Part shown: positions 1-8,768 of the stretch, piece after piece
Numbering within the stretch: the stretch's first letter is position 1
Layout of the letters: each line of letters begins with the position of its first letter
Origin: Candidatus Acidiferrum typicum
GTDB lineage: Bacteria; Acidobacteriota; Terriglobia; Acidiferrales; UBA7541
Direction of reading: 5' to 3'
Length of the DNA: 33,232 bases
NCBI GenBank assembly: GCA_025463055.1
Contig: JAOAPV010000109.1
Coordinates: 1-33,232, forward strand
Notes under the pieces: model-generated
Databases searched by the model: none
The model's input: only the letters and a program-made list of their open reading frames with translations
Told to the model about the DNA's origin: nothing
Made by a program: the position numbers and the translations under genes

Positions 1-630
1 GAAGACGGCCGGATGAAGAAGTCGGAGTACCGCAAATTCATTATTCGCGGCGACCAGGGGCAAGTAAACGGCACATCGGTTTCATCTGCCCTCCCGGTGC
101 TCGGGCAAAACGACGATTTCGCCAGCATGCGCGAAGCGGTGACTCGCCGCTACCGTCGAGTCCTCGAAGAAAAGCGGCCAATGCCGAGCCTGATTTTAAT
201 CGACGGTGGCATCGGCCAGTTGCACGCCGCGGCGCAAGCTTTGGAATCGCTGCAAATCATCAACCAGCCGATGGCCAGCATCGCCAAAAAAGAAGAAATC
301 TTGTACATCCTCGGCCAGGAAGATGATCCATGCATTCTGGACCGGCACTCGCCTGTCCTGCACCTGATTCAGCAGATTCGGGATGAGACGCACCGTTTCG
401 CCGTCAGTTTCCATCGGCAGCGCCGGGGCAAGCGGCAGACCAAGACGGCCCTGAGCGACATTCCCGGCGTCGGCCCGCGCACCACTCAGAAGCTGCTTCG
501 CGAATTCGGCAGCATCGCGAACTTGCGGCGCGCAGGCAAAGAAAAGCTGAGCCGCGTCGTTTCACCTAAAGTGGCCGAGGCCATTCTGACCCACCTGGAG
601 GCGGAGGTTGCGGCCGGTAACCTGAGATAG
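1..630 (+). CDS. uvrC: UvrABC excinuclease subunit C, C-terminal part (5' end outside window)
   Basis: UvrC makes both incisions around a DNA lesion handed over by UvrA and UvrB in nucleotide excision repair. The reading frame is open from base 1, so the gene begins left of the window and only about 209 C-terminal residues are visible. They match the RNase H-like endonuclease domain: YRKFIIRG, DFASMREAVTRRYRR, then PSLILIDGGIGQLHAA, where the aspartate is a catalytic metal ligand, and a conserved HRFAVSFHR. A helix-hairpin-helix DNA-binding segment follows (LSDIPGVGPRTTQKLLREFG), as is usual at the UvrC C-terminus. Family and C-terminal boundary are clear. The GIY-YIG and UVR domains cannot be seen here. 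Confidence 0.95.
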   Translation, partial: EDGRMKKSEYRKFIIRGDQGQVNGTSVSSALPVLGQNDDFASMREAVTRRYRRVLEEKRPMPSLILIDGGIGQLHAAAQALESLQIINQPMASIAKKEEILYILGQEDDPCILDRHSPVLHLIQQIRDETHRFAVSFHRQRRGKRQTKTALSDIPGVGPRTTQKLLREFGSIANLRRAGKEKLSRVVSPKVAEAILTHLEAEVAAGNLR

Positions 631-698
631 CGGTCGATAGCGGTTAGCCCGTATTGCGCGCTGCACAGTGCTATGCTACGTTCTCGCTGGAGGTTTCT

Positions 699-989
699 AT
701 GGCCGACAATGTGGGATCCAAAGTGACTTACTTCCTCGTAGGCCTCGGCGTAGGCGCGCTGGTCGGAATTTTGTTCGCTCCGAAGTCCGGCGAAGAGACG
801 CGCGATCTGCTATCCAAGAAAGCGGATGAAGGGCGCGACTATGCGCAGCGCAAGGCACGCGAACTTCGCGAACGGGCGGATGAGCTGATCGAGCGGAGCA
901 AGGATGTAGCGGTACGCAAGAAGGATTCGATTTCATCGGCCGTCGAAGCGGGTCGCGAAGCATACCTTCGTGAGTCGGCAAAATCCTAA
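699..989 (+). CDS. YtxH domain small membrane protein
   Basis: This 96-residue protein begins at the ATG preceded by CTGGAGG seven bases upstream. A longer in-frame start at 654 has no comparable ribosome binding site. Residues about 7-25 form one hydrophobic segment (YFLVGLGVGALVGILFAP), followed directly by the KSGEETRDLL motif that marks the YtxH/gas-vesicle-protein-like family. The rest is a charged, coiled-coil-like helix rich in Arg, Glu, Lys and Ala. YtxH proteins are usually treated as stress-associated membrane-anchored proteins; their biochemical role is not settled. It is followed after 97 bases by a DUF948-type gene, a pairing often seen in bacteria, which suggests a shared envelope function (inference). 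Confidence 0.85.
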   Translation: MADNVGSKVTYFLVGLGVGALVGILFAPKSGEETRDLLSKKADEGRDYAQRKARELRERADELIERSKDVAVRKKDSISSAVEAGREAYLRESAKS

Positions 990-1086
990 GCGTTCAAGTC
1001 ACAGCCGCGACAATTTTTGCGCCTCGGCATCTGTAGGCGTTGCATCGTACGCGTAAGGCGGCCCTGACAGGGCACTTGGAGTGACT

Positions 1087-1593
1087 ATGGATACCTGGCT
1101 TCAAGTCTTCATTGTGGTCGCGTCGGTCGCCATTGTGGTTCAGGCCGCGATGCTCACGGCGATGTTTCTGCAAATAAAGCGTCTGTCGGAGCGGTTGGAA
1201 CGCTTCACGGGCGATCTGGAATCCCGCCTGACCCCGATCCTCAGCCGAGTTCAGATTTTCCTCGATGATACACAGCCGAAAATTTCCGAAATGGTCGCCG
1301 ATGCCGCGCATGTGGTGTACCTGGCGCGTGCGCAGGCCCAGAAGGTCGATCGTGTATTCACCGAGGCCTCCGATCGCTTGCGCGGACAGCTCGTGCGCGC
1401 GGATCGCATTCTGACCGGTGCCATGGAAGCGATGGAAGATGCAGGATCGAAGTTTACGCATAGTGTTTGGCGGCCGGTACAGAAGGTTTCAGCCCTGATG
1501 CAAGGCATCAAGGTTGGGATTGATTTGCTGCGCTCGCGCCGCGCGAAACGACCGGAAGAGCCGCTGGAGCAGGAAGAAGAGCTTTTTATCTAG
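1087..1593 (+). CDS. DUF948-like membrane-anchored coiled-coil protein
   Basis: The product has 168 residues. The ATG at 1087 is chosen because GGAG lies five bases upstream; a GTG two codons earlier is less likely. One N-terminal transmembrane helix (about residues 4-28, VFIVVASVAIVVQAAMLTAM) is followed by a long amphipathic, probably coiled-coil region resembling DUF948 (LESRLTPILSRVQIFLDDTQP) and a basic then acidic tail ending EQEEELFI. Proteins of this type sit with YtxH proteins and are thought to act at the membrane; no enzymatic motif is visible. The gene is probably co-transcribed with the upstream ytxH-type gene and ends at a strong terminator hairpin. Confidence 0.75.
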   Translation: MDTWLQVFIVVASVAIVVQAAMLTAMFLQIKRLSERLERFTGDLESRLTPILSRVQIFLDDTQPKISEMVADAAHVVYLARAQAQKVDRVFTEASDRLRGQLVRADRILTGAMEAMEDAGSKFTHSVWRPVQKVSALMQGIKVGIDLLRSRRAKRPEEPLEQEEELFI

Positions 1594-1621
1594 CGGATTG
1601 TCTATGCTGCAGGAGTCATTG

Positions 1622-1649
1622 GGCAGGCGTATTGTGCGCCTGCCTTTTT
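1622..1649 (+). terminator. Rho-independent terminator after DUF948 gene
   Basis: An eight-base perfect stem GGCAGGCG / CGCCTGCC with a seven-base loop is followed by TTTTT. It lies between two convergent genes. No A-run precedes the stem, so it should act mainly on plus-strand transcripts. Confidence 0.85.
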
Positions 1650-1652
1650 CTT

Positions 1653-2804
1653 TTAGCGAATCCAGCCGCCACCCAGGACGCGTTCGCCATCATAGAACAC
1701 CGCGCCTTGACCGGAGGTGATAGCGCGCTGCGGAGCGTCGAACGCAATCTGCGCGTGCGTGTCATCCACGGGCGTGATAGTGGCTTCCGCAGGAACATGC
1801 TTGTGGCGGATTTTCACGGCGGCGCGCACCGGCTCCGCCGAAACTTGGTGCGATATCCAGTTGACGTCTTGCACGTCACAGGTGGAGGTCCGCAACGATT
1901 CGTCATCTCCGACTACGACGCGATTATTCTCGCGGTCGATCGCAACTACATACAGCGGCTTGCCTGCGGCGAATCCCAGACCTTTGCGCTGGCCGATGGT
2001 GAAATTATGCACGCCGCTGTGCTGTCCAACAACGACACCGTCTTCGGAGACAATCTCACCCTCGTTGTTCGATAAAGCCGCGCCGCGTTCCCGCGAATAC
2101 GCTTCGATGAACTGAACATAATTCCCGTTGGGAACGAAGCATAACTCCATGCTTTCGGGCTTATCGGCGACTGGCAAATTCGCCGCTCGCGCGGCGCCAC
2201 GCACTTCGTCCTTGCTCAGTTCTCCGAGCGGAAATTCGCTGCGCGCAAGCTGCTCTTGCGTCAGCCCCCACAGAAAATAAGATTGATCCTTGCTGTCGTC
2301 GCGAGCGCGCCACAATTCCCACCGCCCGGTCTGCTCATTGCGGCGGATGCGCGCGTAATGGCCTGTAGCCAGCCGCTCCGCGCCGATCTGACGCGCCATG
2401 CGCAGCAATGGCTCAAACTTTACATCGGTGTTGCAGTTGGTACAGGCGATGGGCGTGCGCCCGGCAAGATACTGATCCACGAAGGGGCGAATGACTCGCG
2501 CTTCAAATTGCTGCTCGAAATTAACGACGTAATGCGGAAAATTCAGGTGCTGCGCCACGCGCTTCGCGTCGTAGACGTCGTCGAGCGAGCAGCAGCGATG
2601 CTGTGCCGGCCCGTCACCCTGCAATTCCGGCAGGCGGCGCTGGTTCCAAAGCTGCATGGTCAGTCCGATAATCGGATGGCCTTGCTGCTGCAGCAGGGCC
2701 GCGACGGTTGATGAATCGACGCCGCCGCTCATAGCGACGGCAATCAGGCCGCTCTGCGGCTCGGCGCTCGCGGGTGAGGTATCGAATTGGGTTGCGCTGC
2801 TCAT
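1653..2804 (-). CDS. mnmA: tRNA-specific 2-thiouridylase MnmA
   Basis: MnmA adenylates U34 of tRNA(Lys/Glu/Gln) and transfers sulfur to give 2-thiouridine, acting in the cytoplasm. The 383-residue product has the PP-loop ATP site SGGVDSS at residues 26-32, the catalytic cysteine region [10 protein letters not shown] (Cys121/Cys124, of which Cys124 aligns with the first catalytic Cys), GHYARI at 148-153, and the second catalytic cysteine in MELCFVPNG (Cys222). The C-terminal region ([11 protein letters not shown] and the following beta-rich part) matches the tRNA-binding domains. Length is normal, with a slightly long N-terminus of about 20 residues. The gene lies 104 bases downstream of a cysteine desulfurase gene on the same strand, the expected sulfur donor. 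Confidence 0.95.
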   Translation of the reverse strand: MSSATQFDTSPASAEPQSGLIAVAMSGGVDSSTVAALLQQQGHPIIGLTMQLWNQRRLPELQGDGPAQHRCCSLDDVYDAKRVAQHLNFPHYVVNFEQQFEARVIRPFVDQYLAGRTPIACTNCNTDVKFEPLLRMARQIGAERLATGHYARIRRNEQTGRWELWRARDDSKDQSYFLWGLTQEQLARSEFPLGELSKDEVRGAARAANLPVADKPESMELCFVPNGNYVQFIEAYSRERGAALSNNEGEIVSEDGVVVGQHSGVHNFTIGQRKGLGFAAGKPLYVVAIDRENNRVVVGDDESLRTSTCDVQDVNWISHQVSAEPVRAAVKIRHKHVPAEATITPVDDTHAQIAFDAPQRAITSGQGAVFYDGERVLGGGWIR

Positions 2805-2908
2805 GCACCATTCATTTTACGGGAAAACGAGTGTTTCCGCGCGGCAAGTCCTCGGCGCCCTGCGTTTCACAACGGTGGGACAGCCGTTTGTGGCGGTCCT
2901 GCGCAGGG

Positions 2909-4114
2909 TTACGATCGCGTTGCGGTTTCCTTGCGATAGGTTGGCGAGAGCTCGCGAAGCTGATCGACAGCGGCGGGCACGAGTTGCAGCGCGAAATTGA
3001 TTTCAGCGGACGTCGTATGGCGGCCCAGACTAAAGCGCAAACTCGCTCGTGCTTCATCGGGTGAAAGACCAATCGCGGTCAGCACATGCGAAGGCTCTAC
3101 TGCCCCCGAGGAGCAGGCGGCCCCTGTCGAGCAGGCCAGCCCCTTGAGATCGAGCGCGATTACGAGGGCTTCGCCTTCTATCCCGGGAAAAGTGATGTTC
3201 GTGGTGTTGGGGGTGCGGGACGCTCCCGCTCCATTCGCGTGTGAATGGGGCACGCGCGAAAGCAGGCCCTGCTCCAAGCGGTCACGCAACGCGGAAACGC
3301 GCGCTGCATCTTCCGAGAGCGACTTCCTCGCAAGCTCCGCGGCTTTGCCCAGACCAACAATTCCCGCTACGTTTTCCGTGCCTGGGCGGAAGCCTCGCTG
3401 GTGATGGCCGCCATAAAGCAGCTGCTGCAAGCGCGTGCCTCCGCGGATGTACAACGCACCGATACCCTTCGGAGCATAAAACTTATGGCCGGAGAGGGAT
3501 AGCAAATCCAGGCGCAAAGCATTCACGTCGACGGGGAGCTTCCCCGCGGATTGCACTGCGTCTGTATGAAAGGAAACGTCGGCGTCCGCAGCGATGCGGC
3601 CAATCTCTTCCAGCGGTTGCACAGTGCCCAGCTCATTATTGGCGTGCATCACAGTAATCAGCACCGTCCCTTTGCGGATGGCTTGGCGCAGCTCGCTTGG
3701 GGAAATGAAGCCGTCGCGGTCAACGGGCAAATAAGTGACTTCCACGCCACGCTTCTCAAGCGCTTGGCACGTATTGAGCACCGCTTCATGTTCGATTGTG
3801 CTGGTGATGATGTGCTTGGAGGGAGTACTACCGATGCCATCGCGGAGCGCTGCCGTGACTGCCTGTGCCACGCCAAAAATCGCGTGATTATCCGCTTCCG
3901 TGCCACCGCTGGTAAAGACGATTTCTTGTGGCCGCGCACCGATCAGCGCTGCAACCTGCTCGCGCGCAGTTTCGACCGCAGCGCGCGCTCGCTGTCCAAA
4001 GGTGTGAATCGAAGCAGCGTTTCCAAATTCTCCGGAAAGAAAGGGAAGCATCGCGTCGAGCACATCCGGCTCAACAGCCGTGGTGGCATTGTGATCCAGA
4101 TAGACGCGATTCAT
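2909..4114 (-). CDS. Cysteine desulfurase (NifS/IscS family)
   Basis: This PLP-dependent enzyme releases sulfur from L-cysteine as a protein persulfide for thiolation and Fe-S assembly. The protein starts MNRVYLDHNATT, the standard beginning of the family. An in-frame GTG 15 codons upstream gives a poorly conserved extension and is rejected. Seen are the cofactor region SGGTEADNHAI, His109 in IEHEAV, the PLP-binding Lys211 in SLSGHKFYAPKG, and the mobile-loop nucleophile Cys334 in CSTGAACSSGAVEPSHVL. The length of 401 residues fits the NifS/IscS (group I) class. The next gene on the strand is mnmA, so a role in tRNA 2-thiolation is likely. No scaffold iscU or regulator iscR is adjacent, so I leave the symbol blank (iscS or nifS both possible). 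Confidence 0.93.
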   Translation of the reverse strand: MNRVYLDHNATTAVEPDVLDAMLPFLSGEFGNAASIHTFGQRARAAVETAREQVAALIGARPQEIVFTSGGTEADNHAIFGVAQAVTAALRDGIGSTPSKHIITSTIEHEAVLNTCQALEKRGVEVTYLPVDRDGFISPSELRQAIRKGTVLITVMHANNELGTVQPLEEIGRIAADADVSFHTDAVQSAGKLPVDVNALRLDLLSLSGHKFYAPKGIGALYIRGGTRLQQLLYGGHHQRGFRPGTENVAGIVGLGKAAELARKSLSEDAARVSALRDRLEQGLLSRVPHSHANGAGASRTPNTTNITFPGIEGEALVIALDLKGLACSTGAACSSGAVEPSHVLTAIGLSPDEARASLRFSLGRHTTSAEINFALQLVPAAVDQLRELSPTYRKETATRS

Positions 4115-4297
4115 GGCCGTGCTATCAGCATAGACTCGACTCCTTCTGACAGCAAGCACTGCAGGGTTGACGTTTATGGCCGTAATTAGAAGGGTAGAAC
4201 GTTAACTTCGACGAGCCGAGGCAAACCACTGAAGGGTGAGTTACAGGCGAAGAAAGCGCAGCTCTCAAACGAATAGCACCAACTGCGAACTGAACCT

Positions 4298-4405
4298 CTA
4301 CATCGACCGGATTTTCATGTAACGGATAAGGTCCGGCAGAAAGGCCACCGCTCCAACTACTCCTAGAACCACGATAATGCTTGTGACGACCGTTTTTGTG
4401 CCCAT
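4298..4405 (-). CDS. Small 35-residue single-pass membrane protein (DUF6893-like)
   Basis: A complete microprotein ORF, found by reading the minus strand. The ATG at 4405 has GGGAG eight bases upstream, and a TAG follows 35 codons later. The product has a short polar start, one hydrophobic helix of about 20 residues (VVTSIIVVLGVVGAVAFLPD) and a basic end LIRYMKIRSM. This organisation, hydrophobic helix then (L/I)RYxKIRxM, resembles the very short proteins grouped as DUF6893 that I recall from several bacterial phyla; the family assignment is from memory of the pattern and is tentative. Function is unknown. The good ribosome binding site and clean membrane-protein composition argue that it is translated. 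It stands alone, about 180 bases upstream of the cysteine desulfurase gene on the same strand. Confidence 0.6.
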   Translation of the reverse strand: MGTKTVVTSIIVVLGVVGAVAFLPDLIRYMKIRSM

Positions 4406-4639
4406 AGCAGCGCTCCCGATATGACAGTTAGCCGTCGAGATCGGCCGACTTCCTTCTTCGCGGCTACCTCACAGCAAACCACATACCTGCGTAGGCCGAC
4501 CATACAGAAAAGAATGTACTTTGGCGACGGGAAAGTCAGCTTCAAGTGCGATGAAATTAGTCTTTAGACGCGAAGGCTGCGGATGCTTTGGGGAGGCGCG
4601 AGGTTTTATACGTTGTGAAGGGTGCCGATGCGCGCCAAT

Positions 4640-4918
4640 TCAGCGGGCAAGCGTCAGCAACACGCTATTCAGTTCCATCAGGTCGGCGTCCACGCGATAG
4701 AAGCCTTGGCGCCATTTCGTGTTCGCTTCCTCAGCGTCCACCTTCAGAACGGCAAAGTCGCGCTCCTGCCGCTCGCAATTGGCAAGGCTGGGGAATTCCT
4801 CCCCGACATAGGTGATGGCTCCGGGGGCAGCCAGATGCTGGCAATCTTCACGATTTAGAACTGCCCTCAGCATTCCCTGATTTTGGGTGTGGGGCTGGCA
4901 AAAGTAGAGGCTCGCCAT
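4640..4918 (-). CDS. Hypothetical protein, 92 residues
   Basis: This minus-strand ORF is not recognised. It encodes a mixed, globular-looking sequence (for example ITYVGEEFPSLANCERQERD and FYRVDADLMELNSVLLTL) with codon choice like the genes around it (GAC, GAG, CTG and GCC frequent), which is why I keep it. There is no convincing Shine-Dalgarno sequence before the ATG at 4918. An inner ATG at residue 16 has AGGGA directly before it, too close to be ideal. There is no signal peptide or membrane helix. A plus-strand ORF over the same bases looks less protein-like. It could be a genuine orphan gene or a decayed remnant. Confidence 0.4.
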   Translation of the reverse strand: MASLYFCQPHTQNQGMLRAVLNREDCQHLAAPGAITYVGEEFPSLANCERQERDFAVLKVDAEEANTKWRQGFYRVDADLMELNSVLLTLAR

Positions 4919-4954
4919 ACCTAGTGATTATCGGCATTACCCTGGGAGGTTTGA

Positions 4955-5194
4955 ATGGTACGAGAGTTCTACCTAGTGGCGTATCAGGCACACAGAAGAA
5001 GGGCGAAAGAGTGCCGGCGAGGGGCGCTCTTTTTGTCTTGCTGCGTGTATAGTCAAATTTTTCTATGGCTTACAGCGAAATTACGCATGTTACCTGTCTG
5101 CAGGCTTCGCATCCTACCCAGTGGGTCAAAAAATCCTTTCAAAGGAGCTGGGAGAATTCTTCCCCTCTTTGGATGGAAAATCAAAGGGAGCTGA
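4955..5194 (+). other. Leader-like ORF with strong ribosome binding site, overlapping a terminator hairpin
   Basis: An ATG at 4955 is preceded by GGGAGG with five-base spacing, one of the best ribosome binding sites in this gap. The predicted peptide starts MVREFYLVAYQAHRRRAKE and is rich in arginine. The frame stays open for 79 codons up to 5194, just before the secreted protein gene, but a terminator-like hairpin lies at codons 18-27 and the second half is not protein-like. It could be a leader peptide with attenuation, a short unannotated gene whose real frame is damaged, or chance. No function is assigned. Confidence 0.3.
5006..5034 (+). terminator. Terminator-like hairpin in leader region
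   Basis: The stem AGAGTGCC / GGCGCTCT (one G-T pair, seven-base loop) is followed by TTTTG and preceded by AAA, so the stem can be extended by A-T pairs. It lies about 160 bases before the ATG of the secreted protein gene, inside the leader-like ORF. Confidence 0.55.
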
Positions 5195-5195
5195 C

Positions 5196-5597
5196 ATGAA
5201 ATTGTCGAGGAACCTGTTTAGCGTAGCACTTGCGTCGTTGCTGCTGGGGGCCAGTGCCTTTGCGGCGCCAACGACCAAGGGGACCCTGAAATTGTTTGAG
5301 CCGGTCACCGTGCAAGGCAAGCAGTTGGCACCGGGACAGTACACGGTGGAATGGAATGGAGAAGGCCCGAACGTTCAATTAAGCATCGCGAGCGGCAAGA
5401 ACGCAGTAGCCAATGTCCCTGCCCGCGTGGTACCTAGCGCAAAGAATGCAACCAGTGGGTATTCCTCCACAAAGCAGCAGGACGGCAGCAACAGCCTGAC
5501 CAACGTATTCTTCCAGGGCAAGACGTTTGAGCTGCAAATCGCCGACCAGTCGGCCACGCAAGGAGCGCAACCGGGCGCCAGCGGCAGCAATCAGTAA
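5196..5597 (+). CDS. Small secreted protein of unknown function
   Basis: This 133-residue protein begins at the ATG preceded by AAAGGGAG, eight to five bases upstream. A longer frame from 5121 adds 25 residues before the signal peptide and is rejected. Residues 1-23 are a classical signal peptide (MKLSRNLFSVALASLLLGASAFA, cleavage likely after AFA), so the product is exported. The mature part looks beta-rich (TTKGTLKLFEPVTVQGKQL, then APGQYTVEWNGEGPNVQLSI) and ends in a Gln/Gly/Ser-rich tail. The pattern 'V-x-G-K-x-L-x-P-G-x-Y-x-V-x-W' recalls small acidobacterial secreted beta-sandwich proteins, but I know of no assigned function. There is no catalytic motif. It is monocistronic and ends at a strong bidirectional terminator. 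Confidence 0.8.
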   Translation: MKLSRNLFSVALASLLLGASAFAAPTTKGTLKLFEPVTVQGKQLAPGQYTVEWNGEGPNVQLSIASGKNAVANVPARVVPSAKNATSGYSSTKQQDGSNSLTNVFFQGKTFELQIADQSATQGAQPGASGSNQ

Positions 5598-5621
5598 TAC
5601 AACGATCTTGCGCCGTTAGCG

Positions 5622-5650
5622 AAAAAGGGCCGCTCTAAGCGGCCCTTTTT
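5622..5650. terminator. Bidirectional Rho-independent terminator
   Basis: AAAAA, then the stem GGGCCGCT / AGCGGCCC with a three-base loop, then TTTTT. The symmetric A-run and T-run allow termination of both the secreted protein gene (plus) and the aceBA transcript (minus), which converge here. Confidence 0.9.
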
Positions 5651-5684
5651 CTATTCTCGAACGCGTTTAGTCCGCAGATGCAGG

Positions 5685-7032
5685 CTACACGGCGGGGTTG
5701 CTCACCATCGGTTTCGTCGGATCGGGTGCGTCGTGACCGTGGAATTGTGCGGATTCGGTCGAGCCAGCCAGCGCCGTAGTCGAGGAGCTGCCGCTGGAGG
5801 CCAACTTAGCGATTTCGTCGAAATAGCCGGTGCCAACGAACCGCTGGTGCGTGACGGCCCGATAGCCAAGCTCCTGGGCCGCGAACTCTTCTTGTTGCAG
5901 CTTGGAATACGCGGTCATACCTGCCTGGGAATAGCCGCGTGCCAAGTGGAACATTCCCATGTTCAGCGAATGGAAGCCTGCCAGCGTGACGAACTGGAAT
6001 TTGTAGCCCATCTTGCCCAGTTCTTGCTGAAAATTGGCGATAGTCACATCGTCGAGCTTCTTTTTCCAATTAAACGATGGCGAGCAGTTGTACGCGAGCA
6101 GCTTGCCGGGGAACTGCGCGTGGATAGCGTCGGCGAACTTCCGCGCTTCCGCAAGGTCCGGCGTCGAAGTCTCGCACCAAAGCATGTCGGCATAGGGCGC
6201 GTACGCCAAGCCGCGAGCAATAGCCGCGTCAATGCCACCGTGAAACTGGAAAAAGCCTTCCGCGGTGCGCTCGCCATGGATGAACTCGGTCACGCGGGTC
6301 CGCGTCGGATAGGAGCAGCCCGGCGGAGTTGGCGTCCGTGCGCGCAATCAGGAGCGTGGGCACGCCGCAAACGTCGGCGGCCAGCCGCGCAGCGGTAAGC
6401 TTCTCGATGAATTCGCGAATAGGCACAACGACTTTCCCGCCCAAATGGCCGCACTTCTTGGCCGAAGAAAGCTGGTCCTCGAAGTGCACTCCAGCCGCGC
6501 CTGCCTCGATCATCGATTTCATCAGTTCATAGGCGTTGAGCGCGCCGCCGAAGCCGGCCTCGGCATCCGCCACAATCGGCGCGAACCAGTACACGCCGCT
6601 CCGCTTGCCCTCCGTTGACTCGATCTGATCGGCACGCATCAGCGCGCGGTTGATGCGCTTTACCAACGCCGGCGCGCTGTCGCAGGGATACAGGCTCTGA
6701 TCGGGGTAAACGTCTCCGGCGGTGTTGCTGTCCGCAGCCACTTGCCAGCCGCTGCCGTAAATCGCCTTCAGGCCCGCTTGCACCATCTCAATGGCCTGAT
6801 TGCCGGTAACCGCGCCCAGCGCGGCCACGTATGGGTCGCTGTGCATCAGGTTCCACAGGCGTTCCGCACCAAGGCGTGCCAGCGTGTACTCAATCTGGAT
6901 TGTGCCGCGCAAGCGGAGCACGTCGGCGTAGGAATACGGCCGCGTGATCTCCGACCAGCGCGGATTGGCGGTCCAATCGGAATGGTCGCTGTGGACTTCG
7001 TGTCTATCGTTACCGTTGCCGTTTACTGCCAT
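5685..7032 (-). pseudogene. aceA: Isocitrate lyase, interrupted by a single-base frameshift
   Basis: Isocitrate lyase splits isocitrate into succinate and glyoxylate, the first step of the glyoxylate shunt. The start ATG at 7032 has GAAGGAGA upstream. The first frame runs to residue 244 and includes [15 protein letters not shown], the catalytic Cys194 in [11 protein letters not shown], and [23 protein letters not shown]. It then breaks: the expected continuation [41 protein letters not shown] and the C-terminus are in another minus frame ending at 5685. One base appears to be missing around 6286-6289 (within GACCGAGTTC on the minus strand). Restoring it would give a protein of about 448 residues, close to the usual length. 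Both halves are well conserved, so the break is either recent or a sequence error. The gene follows malate synthase by 47 bases. Confidence 0.9.
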
Positions 7033-7079
7033 GGAGTCTCCTTCATTCGACCGATAAATATTGAATCGAAACTCCGGCC

Positions 7080-8696
7080 TTAAGCCGGATTAAACTCGCC
7101 GCGAATAATCATTTGTTCGCTGAGGCGCCGCGCCTCGCGAAGTCTGGACGTTTGCTCTTCAGCAGCTTCGGAAGCCTTGTCGCCTTCTTGCAGCAACCGC
7201 TCTAACTCTTGGTCAAAGAGCTGGTGTATCAATTCTGGTGTGTGACGAATCGCCTGCCCGTTCTCATCCAGAACTTCGACCTTATCCGCGTGCTTCATGC
7301 GTTGCGCGATCATCAGCCGGTAAATGCGATCGGTAGCCAGATCTTCCATGTAACCGTCCAGCAGGCTCGCGCCCCGGCCGTTTAACACGCCGTTGCGATA
7401 GCGAATTACGGTGCGAATCGCTGCGCGTGTCCCCGCCAGGGTCCGCTTGCCGACGCCTGTGGGCAGCGGCCGCAGGTCCGGATGGGCATCGGCATTCTTC
7501 GGGCGAGCATTGAGCTGATTCGGAGCAGGGAACTGGGTGACCGCGATTTCGTTTTGGTCTGGGTGGCCGGTCCACGCGCCATCCATCAAGCACGACGCTT
7601 CATTCTTCTTGTCCTCGGCGAGAACCGCCAGGGCTCGCGCGTTGAGCTCCGGATTGTCGCGGCTCGGATAGAGGGCGGTCATGCCACCGATCGCCAGCAT
7701 TCCGTGCTTGTGGCAAATCTCGGGCATCAGCGTGCGCAAATTCTGGAAGAAGGCCACATTGTGGGGGATAGTGTTGCGGTCTGGCAAAACCCATTCAGGA
7801 TTTTCCAGGTTGAAGTGAATCAGGCTGGCCATGTAATCCCACCGGCCCAGGTTCAAGCCCAGCATGTGCTCCCGCAGATTCCACGCAAACTCTTCCATCT
7901 GAAATGCCAGCGGATGCGCTTCCACGAGCGCCATGCATTTAATGGAATCGGCCGGAAGGCCTTTGGCGCGCGCAATCATTTGAAAGAGATCGCGCCACCA
8001 GAGCGCTTCGTCCGCGGATTCCGATTTGGGGATGTAGAAGCAAAGCGGATGCGTCAGCGCGGAAAAATCGACCTGATACGCAATCATCGCGACGTCGAAC
8101 AGTGAAGCCGGCAGCAGCTCGTCAGGAAGAACTCCGGCTTGGTGCAGGTGCAACCCGCGCGGGCGCGTGAAAAGCACCGTTTTGCTGGGCTGAATCTGCA
8201 CCGTGCGGTTCCGCTTCTTATCGAAAAACGTTAGCCGGCCGGCGAGCGCCTCCAAAATATTGCGGATTCCGGTGGTCAGGTGCTCCCAGGTGTTGGCGTT
8301 GGAGTCTTCCAGGTCCAGCATCACGCCTGGCGCGCCCGAATTCAGCATTTTCACTACAAGCTCGGCATCGTCCGCAGGACCAGTCATTTGATTCCGCTGG
8401 TCGAAGGACCATTGCGGCAGCTTGATCTGCCACGCTTGCATGGTCGCAACCGATAGCGGCAGATAATCCGGCAGCTTGCCGGCATGCGCTTCGTGGAGCG
8501 CCGTATCGCGCCGGGCAATCAGCGCCCGCTGGCGCAGGGTGAGCGCCGCGTGGAGAGGCGCTAGAAACTCCAGGAAGCCCGCTGGAAGCTCGCGCACGGC
8601 GTCAAAGCCCGGCGGCGCCGTATTTACGGGCATGAGCCGGTCAGAGACCGCGACAGGGGTGATCGAAAGGCCCGCTTTCGTGCTCGTCGTCGCCAT
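7080..8696 (-). CDS. aceB: Malate synthase A
   Basis: This enzyme condenses glyoxylate with acetyl-CoA to give malate, completing the glyoxylate shunt. At 538 residues the product fits the malate synthase A class (about 530) rather than the longer G form. The ATG at 8696 is preferred over the TTG just before it because GAGGA lies seven bases upstream. Recognisable segments are LMLDLEDS-like [14 protein letters not shown] with the metal ligands, [55 protein letters not shown] and MGGMTA-like [13 protein letters not shown]. It is the first gene of a two-gene aceB-aceA unit. The 480-base upstream gap carries a possible operator palindrome. Confidence 0.95.
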   Translation of the reverse strand: MATTSTKAGLSITPVAVSDRLMPVNTAPPGFDAVRELPAGFLEFLAPLHAALTLRQRALIARRDTALHEAHAGKLPDYLPLSVATMQAWQIKLPQWSFDQRNQMTGPADDAELVVKMLNSGAPGVMLDLEDSNANTWEHLTTGIRNILEALAGRLTFFDKKRNRTVQIQPSKTVLFTRPRGLHLHQAGVLPDELLPASLFDVAMIAYQVDFSALTHPLCFYIPKSESADEALWWRDLFQMIARAKGLPADSIKCMALVEAHPLAFQMEEFAWNLREHMLGLNLGRWDYMASLIHFNLENPEWVLPDRNTIPHNVAFFQNLRTLMPEICHKHGMLAIGGMTALYPSRDNPELNARALAVLAEDKKNEASCLMDGAWTGHPDQNEIAVTQFPAPNQLNARPKNADAHPDLRPLPTGVGKRTLAGTRAAIRTVIRYRNGVLNGRGASLLDGYMEDLATDRIYRLMIAQRMKHADKVEVLDENGQAIRHTPELIHQLFDQELERLLQEGDKASEAAEEQTSRLREARRLSEQMIIRGEFNPA

Positions 8697-8711
8697 CAAT
8701 CCGTCCTCAAG

Positions 8712-8735
8712 CTCGTGATAAGCCTCGTGATAAGC
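8712..8735. repeat. 12-base tandem duplication
   Basis: CTCGTGATAAGC occurs twice head to tail just upstream of the aceB ribosome binding site, so it would lie in the aceB leader. It is probably a simple slippage duplication. Confidence 0.8.
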
Positions 8736-8768
8736 ATGGGTGGGCCGGGTAGGGCCGGTGGAAAGTTA

